A stretch of 5,381 nt of DNA from assembly GCA_022865625.1 (NCBI GenBank), contig JALHTB010000043.1:1-5381 (forward strand), in the 5' to 3' direction. Source of the DNA: Candidatus Bathyarchaeota archaeon. GTDB taxonomy: Archaea; Thermoproteota; Bathyarchaeia; 40CM-2-53-6; FEN-987. Position numbers and translations under genes: made by a program. Under the pieces are notes generated by a model. The model ran no database searches. It was not told where the DNA came from and saw only the letters and a list, made by a program, of their open reading frames with translations. Shown piece by piece: positions 1 to 4,795 of the stretch; within the stretch, counting starts at the first letter, position 1, and each line of letters starts with the position of its first letter.

Positions 1-2
1 AT

Positions 3-224
3 CAAATCAGACGCGAGGAGATTCCAGACCACCTCGATACCTTCTACAAGGCGCTTCAAGAATTGCTGGGCAAAGGCGCCGAAGTTCTTAGACGACTAAT
101 CGTCAAGAACCTCTACAGCAGGCTTGATCTGGAATTCATAGAACACGACAACTGGACCCTAGTTGACTACGTCCATCACGCGAGGACGGCCGAGACGGCG
201 CTGACGATTTCACGAGCTACATGA
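3..224 (+). CDS. C-terminal end of a small archaeal protein, DUF3227/NitrOD5-like
   Basis: The third forward frame is open from the window edge to a TGA at 222-224, giving 73 residues with no start codon inside, so the gene begins upstream. The visible part is charged and mostly helical in character. It reads EEIPDHLDTFYKALQELLGKGAEVLRR.. then LIVKNLYSRL, and ends with a hydrophobic-aromatic stretch WTLVDYVHHAR. The pattern GKGAEVLRRLIVKNLY followed by a ..VDYV..AR tail resembles from memory the small archaeal DUF3227 (NitrOD5) family, found mainly in Thaumarchaeota and relatives, whose function is unknown. No catalytic or metal-binding motif is visible. That the frame is real is supported by the coherent amphipathic composition and a stop shortly before a hairpin. 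The family name is a tentative recollection. The gene converges on mntH, so there is no operon link in this window. Confidence 0.6.
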   Translation, partial: QIRREEIPDHLDTFYKALQELLGKGAEVLRRLIVKNLYSRLDLEFIEHDNWTLVDYVHHARTAETALTISRAT

Positions 225-255
225 CTTGATCTCGTATCGCGAGAGATTCGTGCCA

Positions 256-285
256 TGTGTGTGCGCACCAAGTGACCCACACACA
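256..285 (+). repeat. CA/TG hairpin carrying a copy of the tRNA-3'-end-like repeat core
   Basis: An 8-base stem TGTGTGTG (256-263) pairs perfectly with CACACACA (278-285) around a 14-base loop, 32 bases past the stop codon of the upstream partial gene. The segment GCACCAAGTGACCCACACACA (265-285) differs at a single base from GCACCAAGAGACCCACACACA on the minus strand at 2283-2263, so this is a dispersed copy of the repeat described at 2161-2320. A pyrimidine-rich stretch TTACTCCTCTCCT follows. The hairpin may help end transcription of the upstream gene. Archaeal terminators are usually T-tracts rather than hairpins, so that role is speculative. The palindrome GTGCGCAC (261-268) lies inside it. 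Confidence 0.6.
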
Positions 286-325
286 ATTACTCCTCTCCTG
301 TACGTGTCCATGTAAGTGACGGGCT

Positions 326-362
326 AGGGGAGGAATCACTCAACGACCCCTTGGTCAGACCA
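326..362. other. Weak inverted repeats in the convergent gap next to the mntH stop
   Basis: Two short inverted repeats lie just beyond the mntH stop codon: AGGGG (326-330) with CCCCT (347-351), and TGGTC-A-GACCA (352-362). They sit between two converging genes, where transcript ends are expected. The stems are only 5 bp and no T-tract follows on either strand, so a terminator role is a weak inference. Confidence 0.25.
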
Positions 363-364
363 GA

Positions 365-1630
365 TTAGGTCTTGCCTCCTAGTGTGAAGTAGAGAAGCAA
401 CGCATTCAAAGATAGGATAAGGACAATGAAGAGCCCTGCGAGAATTGTGGTAATTCGCTTGTTGACAAGGGCCCCCATTAATTTCTTGTCACTGGTGAAC
501 TTCCACAGCGGCAAGAGCGGCAGAGGAAGCATCAAGCTCAAGAACACTTGACTGTAGACGAGCATCATTAGCGGGTCCATTCCGCTCAGAATTGCGACAG
601 TTGTCGGAATCGTGTTAACTACTCTTGTAACGATCCTACGTAACCAGACATTGATCCTCTTGTCCAACATTCCTTCCATGATCGCTTGGCCTGCAAGCGT
701 TCCAGTGGTGGAAGAAGAGAGTCCTGAGAATAGCAATGTTATGCCGAAGACGACAGCTGCTGCCGGTCCAAAGATTGGAGTAAGCGTGCGATAGGCGCCT
801 TCGATTGTACCCACTTCTTGGCCATGCGTGTGAAATGCTGCTGCCGCCATCGCCATTATTGCCACGTTCACGACGCCAGCAAACGTGAACATGATTATGC
901 TCTCAGCACGGTGAAGCTGAAGGACCCTCAATTTCTGCTCGACCCTCGTGTCAGTCACCTTGTCGTTAGACAATGAAGAGTGAAGGAATAGTGCGTGCGG
1001 CATTACGGTGGCACCTATAACTCCGACGGCCACCAACAATCTCGCTTCTGAACCCAAGTTCGGAATTATCGATCCCATGATCAGGGGCATAGGATCAGGT
1101 CGAACGATGAAGATCTCGTAGACGTATCCGAATCCAATTATTGAGACGAAGAGCACGAACATTTGTTCAAGGCGACGCATTCGGCCTCCCGTCAGCCCAA
1201 GAATCAGAACAACATCAAGCACCGAAATGAAAGTCCCATAGAGTAACGGGATTCCGAAGAGTAAGTACAAGGCTATCACTGTACCGAGAAACTCCGCCAG
1301 GTCGGTCATCGCGACGGCAACTTCTGAGGCCAGCCAGTACGGTAGAATGTAGATTCTCCTCTTCAGGTGCAGTCGAACCAGCTCGGGTAGAGAGTGACCG
1401 GTTGCTATGCCGATTTTTCCGGAGAGGTATTGTAGGAGCATGGCCATGACGCCTGCTAGCCAAACAACCCAGAGCATGCTGTAGCCGAAGGATGCTCCAC
1501 CACTTATGTCGGTGCCGTAGTTGCCCGGGTCAATGTACGCAACACTCACAATGAGGGCGGGGCCAAAGTATGTCAACAGGCTGCGAAGAAAGGATCCCCG
1601 CTCAACGGCTCCAGAGTTGACCAATGCCAT
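365..1630 (-). CDS. mntH: Nramp family divalent metal:H+ symporter (MntH-like)
   Basis: This is a 421-residue integral membrane protein of normal family length (about 410-430), predicted to import Mn2+ and/or Fe2+ with protons across the cell membrane. The hallmark Nramp motifs are present. The broken first helix carries DPGN at 34-37. Helix 3 carries TDLAEF at 109-114, with D110 and E113 in the proton path. Helix 6 carries AxxM-PHALFLHSS from 207, so the metal-binding methionine (M210) is kept; this argues for transition metals rather than Mg2+ or Al3+. Helix 8 has GLSSSTTGTLAGQ and helix 10 has SQVFLSLMLPLPLLPL. About eleven membrane segments are apparent. The ATG start fits the usual short cytoplasmic tail before helix 1. 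A weak purine stretch (GGAAGAGG) lies just upstream. The gene begins 22 bp after the truncated AlbA_2 ORF and may be co-transcribed from that ORF's promoter. Mn versus Fe preference cannot be read from sequence. Confidence 0.95.
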   Translation of the reverse strand: MALVNSGAVERGSFLRSLLTYFGPALIVSVAYIDPGNYGTDISGGASFGYSMLWVVWLAGVMAMLLQYLSGKIGIATGHSLPELVRLHLKRRIYILPYWLASEVAVAMTDLAEFLGTVIALYLLFGIPLLYGTFISVLDVVLILGLTGGRMRRLEQMFVLFVSIIGFGYVYEIFIVRPDPMPLIMGSIIPNLGSEARLLVAVGVIGATVMPHALFLHSSLSNDKVTDTRVEQKLRVLQLHRAESIIMFTFAGVVNVAIMAMAAAAFHTHGQEVGTIEGAYRTLTPIFGPAAAVVFGITLLFSGLSSSTTGTLAGQAIMEGMLDKRINVWLRRIVTRVVNTIPTTVAILSGMDPLMMLVYSQVFLSLMLPLPLLPLWKFTSDKKLMGALVNKRITTILAGLFIVLILSLNALLLYFTLGGKT

Positions 1631-1632
1631 TT

Positions 1633-1716
1633 TGCCTCTTCCATGGCGTCCGTCAAATCCACGCCGGCGTTATGAAGAACTTGGTGGCTCCCATCCTTCC
1701 AAAGAAAAAAGAACAG
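1633..1716 (-). pseudogene. Relic of a cytochrome b5-like heme-binding domain
   Basis: Reading the minus strand from 1716 in the frame one base off the AlbA_2 ORF gives about 28 residues containing LWKDGSHQVLHNAGVDLTDA followed by MEEA. This resembles the core of the short prokaryotic/archaeal cytochrome b5-like proteins, where an LWKDGxHxxxHxAGxDLT stretch is normally followed by an APHG motif. The first heme-ligand histidine (in HNAG, codon 1674-1672) is kept. The match ends at the alanine codon 1635-1633, so PHG with the second ligand is missing, as are the N-terminal strands. The next bases belong to the mntH start. It therefore cannot bind heme and has no start codon of its own. It is best read as a fragment left by a deletion or recombination. 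The family resemblance is from memory and rests on a short stretch. Confidence 0.55.
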
Positions 1717-2000
1717 TGAGATATTGGTTGCTGCGTCGTTCCCTGAATCCTCTTGTTGTACGCATCTTTGCCCCTCGTGTCTTGAAGTCCCGAGATTGCT
1801 TCTACTCCCACGACTCTAGCATGGTCATCGATACCGAGGTATACTGTGCCAGCATTGGAGGTGGCGAAACTCGCTATCACTTCCGCAAGGTCTCTGGCTT
1901 GTTCAGGAAATCTCTCTTTGAACTCAAGCCTTTGTGACTCGCCTTCCTTTAAATCGCGTTCGAGCTCGACGAGTGGGTCCTCTCGATAAGTCATGCTCAT
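1653..2000 (-). CDS. Short AlbA_2 (Schlafen-type) domain protein, probably truncated
   Basis: This ORF of 115 residues carries the N-terminal part of an AlbA_2 putative DNA-binding domain, as found in Schlafen-like ATPases and transcriptional regulators. ESQRLEFKERF lies at 21-31, and a glycine-rich core VIASFATSNAGTVYLGIDD..VVGV at 41-66 corresponds to the family pattern 'AFANxxGGxxxxGVdD..ivGv'. A stretch KDAYNKRIQGTTQQ (78-91) fits the following helix. The last strands of the domain and the usual downstream region are missing. The final ~24 codons overlap the cytochrome b5 relic in another frame and look like out-of-frame read-through, so the genuine domain ends near 1720-1730. It is probably a gene fragment, though a short DNA-binding protein may still be made. 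ATG at 2000 or ATG at 1994 could start it. A TATA-like box and an inverted repeat lie just upstream, so its promoter may now serve mntH, 22 bp downstream. Confidence 0.6.
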   Translation of the reverse strand: MSMTYREDPLVELERDLKEGESQRLEFKERFPEQARDLAEVIASFATSNAGTVYLGIDDHARVVGVEAISGLQDTRGKDAYNKRIQGTTQQPISHCSFFFGRMGATKFFITPAWI

Positions 2001-2001
2001 T

Positions 2002-2020
2002 ACTCACGACTCTGTGAGTC
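2002..2020. promoter_or_regulatory. Overlapping inverted repeats abutting the AlbA_2 start codon
   Basis: ACTCAC (2002-2007) and GTGAGT (2014-2019) form a perfect 6-bp inverted repeat around a 6-base spacer. GACTC (2008-2012) and GAGTC (2016-2020) form a second, overlapping one. The pair ends one base before the ATG at 2000. If the TATA-like box at 2046-2052 is used, transcription would start near 2020-2025, so a protein bound here would block initiation. This is the only operator-like site seen upstream of the AlbA_2/mntH pair. Which regulator would bind is unknown. Confidence 0.35.
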
Positions 2021-2045
2021 TGGTCTGGTCATGGTTCCGTCGTCG

Positions 2046-2052
2046 GTTTAAG
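2046..2052 (-). promoter_or_regulatory. Candidate TATA box for the AlbA_2 ORF and mntH
   Basis: On the minus strand CTTAAAC (2052-2046) lies about 49 bases upstream of the AlbA_2 ATG. Archaeal TATA boxes sit about 25-30 bases before the transcription start, which would give a leader of roughly 20-25 bases covering the inverted repeats at 2002-2020. This is a plausible core promoter by spacing and composition only. Confidence 0.3.
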
Positions 2053-2160
2053 ACTATCTTGATGACTGCTTCTTTGAACCTCTGAATCGGAGTTTCTTTC
2101 GAACTCTCTCGTAGACCTTGAACGAGTTACCGTCCTTGGCTCTCTGGTTTTCTGTGTGTG

Positions 2161-2320
2161 TCCCTTGGTGCGGGCATTGGAATTTGACCCGTCGTCCAGA
2201 GGTATTTTTTGTGTGTGTGTGGGTACGTTGGTGCGGGCGTCGTAATTTGAACCGTTGATTTGTGTGTGTGGGTCTCTTGGTGCGGGCCTCCGGATTTGAA
2301 CTCCTGATTTGAGTGTGCCC
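2161..2320 (-). repeat. Three tandem tRNA-3'-end-like repeat units with CA runs
   Basis: Read on the minus strand, three units share the core [T/G]TCAAAT, exactly six variable bases, then GCCCGCACCA. The units are 2300-2278, 2251-2229 and 2188-2166. Each is followed by A, a few variable bases, AC and a CA run (2270-2261, 2220-2211, 2161-2153). The first two are also preceded by an AAATCA stretch. The CCA ends are 49 and 63 bases apart. TTCAAAT plus 5+7 bases, A and CCA matches tRNA positions 54-76, with a GCCCGC acceptor strand like that of tRNA-Gly. The T-stem halves do not pair and no tRNA 5' half or anticodon arm exists, so these are not functional tRNAs. The array starts about 30 bases after the znuB stop codon. 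It may represent attachment-site remnants, a dispersed repeat family, or a processed 3' UTR. Confidence 0.7.
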
Positions 2321-2330
2321 GTCGATGCAA

Positions 2331-3125
2331 CTACTTACGGCGACGCGATGAAGACCATCTAACCAAGACCGCTGCCAAGAATACTGCAATACCTGAGAGC
2401 ACCACCAACGGTCCGGATGGCAATTCTATGTAAGTTGACAATAGAACCCCCGAGACCGAGCTGACCACGCCGAACACAGAGCTCAACAGAGCATATCTAA
2501 ACAGGCTGGAGCTCACATTCTTTGCAGTAGCAGCGGGAACGATGACGAGGAAACCCACGAGCAGGCTTCCTGCGATCTTGATACCTATCGCTACTACCAG
2601 CGATACCAGAAGAAGATAGACAAGGTTCGTTCTGGCCACGTTGATGCCGCTTGACGTAGCGAGCTCCTCAGAGATCATTCCCAGAATCATCTTGTTGTAT
2701 ATCATCTTGGTCAAGAGAACTGCAAACAGACCAACGACGACAGCCACGATCGTGTCCGTCAGAGTGACTTTGGTGATGTCACCGAATAAGGCCTCAAGCA
2801 AGTCGGGTTGCGGTATGATCAGTATTCCTACTGCGAGTGCCAGTGTGAACATGGCGCCCACGATTGTCTCAACAGAAAGCTTGGTGATTCTTTCGACGTG
2901 CCACACTACCAGTGCAGAGCCAAACAGGAAAAGAAACGCTCCAATGAACGGGTCAAAGTTGAAAAGAATACCTAACGCGAGACCCGGCAAGGCGACGTGT
3001 GATAGGGCATCGCCCACAAGCGCCATTCGCTTCAGAACCATGAGAGATCCGAGATAGCCAGCCGACAAACCGACAAATATCCCAATTACCACACTGAAAA
3101 ATGACACTTCCAACATGGGCCTCAC
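2331..3125 (-). CDS. znuB: Zinc/manganese ABC transporter permease (ABC-3 family)
   Basis: This 264-residue protein is the membrane-spanning subunit of a cluster-type metal ABC importer (ABC-3 family: ZnuB, MntB, TroC). About eight hydrophobic helices span nearly the full length, typical for the family. Recognisable family stretches are GDALSHVALPGLALG (38-52), LFGDI (113-117), EELA.SSGI near 153-161 as the ATPase-contacting segment, KIAGSLLVGFLVIVPAATA (183-201) and LPSGPLVVL (235-243). The start is GTG at 3125, which overlaps the ATPase stop as GTGA; an ATG three codons inside (3116) is an alternative. The 4-bp overlap implies translational coupling with the ATPase, with which it forms the transporter. 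It ends in a basic cytoplasmic tail. Substrate (Zn2+, Mn2+ or Fe2+) cannot be settled here, because the binding protein that would decide it is not in the window. Confidence 0.93.
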   Translation of the reverse strand: MRPMLEVSFFSVVIGIFVGLSAGYLGSLMVLKRMALVGDALSHVALPGLALGILFNFDPFIGAFLFLFGSALVVWHVERITKLSVETIVGAMFTLALAVGILIIPQPDLLEALFGDITKVTLTDTIVAVVVGLFAVLLTKMIYNKMILGMISEELATSSGINVARTNLVYLLLVSLVVAIGIKIAGSLLVGFLVIVPAATAKNVSSSLFRYALLSSVFGVVSSVSGVLLSTYIELPSGPLVVLSGIAVFLAAVLVRWSSSRRRK

Positions 3126-3814
3126 TTTCTGTCCTTGCGTCTCTTCAAGGCGGTCCCCGTACCGTAGATCGCGTGAAGAACAGATGGCTTGGTTATCTCA
3201 TCTGATTCCGCGAAACAGATTACACCATTCTTCAAGGCCAACATGTGCTCTGAGTAGTCTCTGATCACGTGTATGTCATGAGATATCAAGAGCACAGTTA
3301 TTCCATGTTCTTTCTCGAGCGTGTTGAGCATTTCATAGATTGCTTCTTCGCTATCCAAGTCCACGCCAGTCGTCGGTTCGTCGAACAATAGAACGTTCGG
3401 ATCATCAATGACAGCCCAAGCGATCAGTACTCTCTGCAGCTGACCTCCCGACAAGACTCCCAGTGTCTTATGCAATATGCTCTCGTCAAGCCCGACCATT
3501 CGAAGGCACTTTTCGACGTTCGAAGCTTTCTTGAATGAGAGGAATTCATTCACTGAAATCGGAACATCAGTCACGGACAGTTTCTGAGGAACATAACCGA
3601 TCCTGATGTTCTCTGCCCACTTGATTTCACCAGTGTAGGGTACAAGATTGAGCAATGCTCGGAACAGCACTGTCTTACCTGCACCATTTGGTCCCACTAT
3701 CGCAAGAGTCGTGCCTCGTTTCACCTTGAAACTGACGTCTTTGAGAATCGTCTGATCCTGAGCCGTGACGTGCAGGTGTGACACTTCGAGTATGTTGTCG
3801 TCGTGGACTTGCAT
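3122..3814 (-). CDS. znuC: Zinc/manganese ABC transporter ATP-binding protein
   Basis: This 230-residue ABC ATPase powers the adjacent ABC-3 permease from the cytoplasmic face. All nucleotide-binding elements are intact: Walker A GPNGAGKT (41-48), Q-loop glutamine in YVPQK (Q77), signature LSGGQ (121-125), Walker B VLLFDEP (141-147) with catalytic E146, D-loop (VDLD, 151-154) and switch histidine in LISHD (H179). Length and the tightly linked permease place it in the ZnuC/MntA/TroB group. The ATG at 3814 is the first start after an in-frame TAA at about 3845, so the start is secure. No Shine-Dalgarno sequence precedes it, and a TATA-like stretch about 30 bases upstream suggests a very short leader. 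It is the first gene of a two-gene operon (znuC-znuB), divergent from the ZIP gene. A ZnuA-type solute-binding protein is absent and must be encoded elsewhere or lost. Confidence 0.93.
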   Translation of the reverse strand: MQVHDDNILEVSHLHVTAQDQTILKDVSFKVKRGTTLAIVGPNGAGKTVLFRALLNLVPYTGEIKWAENIRIGYVPQKLSVTDVPISVNEFLSFKKASNVEKCLRMVGLDESILHKTLGVLSGGQLQRVLIAWAVIDDPNVLLFDEPTTGVDLDSEEAIYEMLNTLEKEHGITVLLISHDIHVIRDYSEHMLALKNGVICFAESDEITKPSVLHAIYGTGTALKRRKDRK

Positions 3815-3841
3815 GGTTGCCCGACTCGCTCGACAGGTGGA

Positions 3842-3849
3842 TTATTTTC
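3842..3849 (-). promoter_or_regulatory. Candidate TATA box of the znuCB operon
   Basis: On the minus strand AAAATAAT (3849-3842) is centred about 31 bases before the znuC ATG. With archaeal spacing, transcription would start within a few bases of the start codon, giving a nearly leaderless mRNA. This agrees with the lack of a Shine-Dalgarno sequence there. The assignment is by composition and position only. Confidence 0.4.
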
Positions 3850-3871
3850 CTCCATATTGGCATTGCTGAGT

Positions 3872-3884
3872 GTGGGAATCCCAC
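3872..3884. promoter_or_regulatory. Perfect palindrome GTGGGA-A-TCCCAC, candidate operator
   Basis: A 13-base palindrome (six perfectly matched pairs about a central A) lies 23 bases upstream of the znuC TATA-like box and 58 bases before the znuC start, in the divergent region shared with the ZIP gene. Odd-centred palindromes of this size suit a dimeric helix-turn-helix regulator. Control by a metal-sensing repressor or activator (DtxR/MntR, Fur/Zur or ArsR type) is an inference from the metal-transport neighbours. Confidence 0.45.
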
Positions 3885-3920
3885 CAAGATTGTTCGCAAG
3901 AACTGGGCTCGGGTGAAGGA

Positions 3921-3931
3921 CACAAGTTGTG
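3921..3931. promoter_or_regulatory. Second palindrome CACAA-G-TTGTG in the divergent region
   Basis: An 11-base perfect palindrome (five pairs about a central G) lies 37 bases from the palindrome at 3872-3884, on the ZIP side of the divergent intergenic region. Its sequence is unrelated to the first one, so it would be a site for a different factor, or chance. It lies roughly 100-140 bases before the possible ZIP starts. Confidence 0.3.
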
Positions 3932-3970
3932 GCTGGATGATAGGGGATCTGCTTTGTGACTTCTAAGGAC

Positions 3971-4044
3971 GGATCCAGAAGCTAGGTTTTTGACTCAAGC
4001 CAGAGTCTATTCTCGTCGGTCTGGTACTTGCTGGATCCACAAGC
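3971..4044 (+). repeat. Imperfect direct repeat GGATCCA(G/C)AAGC flanking the ZIP start
   Basis: GGATCCAGAAGC (3971-3982) and GGATCCACAAGC (4033-4044) match at 11 of 12 bases, 62 bases apart. The second copy lies within the first codons of the ZIP ORF if the TTG start at 4028 is used, or in its leader if the ATG at 4070 is used. It may be a duplicated regulatory site, a small duplication scar, or coincidence. Confidence 0.35.
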
Positions 4045-4789
4045 GATAGTACTCAGCATCTTAGCAAGCATGACGACGAGCCTAGGCGCCACACTCGTGT
4101 TCCTCATCAGAACGGTGAGCCATAGGATGAGGGACGCGTTAGTCGGCTTGTCAGCAGGTCTAATGTTGTCTGTGACAGCTCTCAACTTGATACCCAAAGC
4201 ACTGGGGCCGAACCAACAGAATCTACCACAAGTCATTATTGGGATAGCATTGGGAGCCACGGCACTCTTCGTCCTAGACATGTACATTCCTCACATTCAC
4301 GGAATCCTGATCCCTGACAAACCACTCACGAAAGGCATGAGGACGACTCTTCTGATGGTGGCTGCGATAGTCATTCACAACTTACCGGAAGGCTTCGCGA
4401 CTGGAACAGCCTACTCTGGAGGTGTAACGCTCTTCGGGAATACCGTAGCCATGGGAATAGCGTTACAGAACGTGCCGGAAGGATTCCTTGTATCGGTCCC
4501 TCTCAGGAGCCAAGGCTATTCGGTACGAGATAGTTTTGTTGCAGGGGCACTCTCAGGCGTTGTGGAACCCCTCTGCGCACTCGCGGCTATGGTAATCGTA
4601 GGCGTGTTTGACGCATTGCTCCCGTATGCTCTCGCCTTTGCGGGGGGAGCGATGCTCTACGTTATCTTCGATGAGATGGTGCCTGAGAGTCACAGCCACG
4701 GATTCGAAAGAACCGCGACTGCAAGTTTCATGACAGGGTTTCTGTTGATGACGATCGTGAACTATGTTGCGTCAATGATCCTTGTCTGA
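4028..4789 (+). CDS. ZIP family divalent metal transporter (GufA/ZIP11-like)
   Basis: This polytopic membrane protein of 253 residues (from TTG at 4028) is predicted to move Zn2+ or related divalent cations into the cytoplasm. The metal-site motifs of ZIP proteins are clear: HNLPEG in helix 4 (H117, N118, E121) and QNVPEG in helix 5 (Q147, N148, E151), with glutamate E180 in helix 6. The glutamine in place of the second histidine is usual in the GufA/ZIP11 branch. FDEMVPESHSHG (214-225) near the C-terminal end is also family-typical. Histidines H89/H91 lie at the membrane edge. Length and about eight helices fit the small prokaryotic type. The start is unsure. No ATG occurs between the in-frame TAG at 3983 and 4070. 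TTG 4028 keeps a full first helix, while ATG 4070 would shorten it. The gene is divergent from znuCB and ends 6 bp from the convergent radical SAM gene. Confidence 0.9.
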   Translation: MLDPQAIVLSILASMTTSLGATLVFLIRTVSHRMRDALVGLSAGLMLSVTALNLIPKALGPNQQNLPQVIIGIALGATALFVLDMYIPHIHGILIPDKPLTKGMRTTLLMVAAIVIHNLPEGFATGTAYSGGVTLFGNTVAMGIALQNVPEGFLVSVPLRSQGYSVRDSFVAGALSGVVEPLCALAAMVIVGVFDALLPYALAFAGGAMLYVIFDEMVPESHSHGFERTATASFMTGFLLMTIVNYVASMILV

Positions 4790-4795
4790 GTCAGT

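Larger units (their letters stand above)
2001..2330. other. 330-bp region without a convincing gene
   Basis: Between the znuB stop codon and the AlbA_2 start lie the repeat array (about 2150-2320), the TATA-like box and the inverted repeats. Open frames on the minus strand cross the array, but they encode low-complexity His/Thr/Pro/Arg-rich sequence and change frame from unit to unit because the 49-base spacing is not a multiple of three. They are treated as non-coding. From 2131 to 2054 one minus-strand frame reads KVYERVRKKLRFRG before a TAG. It could be the tail of a lost gene, but nothing more supports that. Confidence 0.6.

Noticed and set aside
1521..1937. 138-aa plus-strand open frame
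   Set aside because: It is antisense to the mntH start and the AlbA_2 ORF, with no domain-like sequence.
2054..2131. Basic tail KVYERVRKKLRFRG as remnant of a lost gene
   Set aside because: It is too short and lacks a recognised family. It could be chance in an open frame, so it is mentioned only in the region description.
2166..2300. Complete tRNA genes
   Set aside because: Only the T-loop and acceptor 3' portion are present. No 5' acceptor half, D-arm or anticodon arm lies at the right distance, and the T-stem halves do not pair.
2161..2320. A small CRISPR array
   Set aside because: The conserved part encloses six-base variable stretches and spacing is irregular (49 and 63 bases). There are no uniform repeats or spacers and no cas genes.
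2054..2389. Minus-strand open frames across the repeat array (His/Thr/Pro/Arg-rich products)
   Set aside because: They arise from CA runs, overlap the end of znuB, and the 49-base unit shifts the frame. There is no recognisable domain, so they are treated as non-coding.
2641..3057. 138-aa plus-strand open frame
   Set aside because: It is fully antisense to znuB, whose transmembrane and family motifs are convincing, so it is a codon-bias shadow.
3800..3857. Short frame starting at the minus-strand ATG beside GGAGG (near 3857)
   Set aside because: It runs out of frame into znuC and encodes an unremarkable peptide. The GGAGG is too far from the znuC ATG to be its ribosome binding site.
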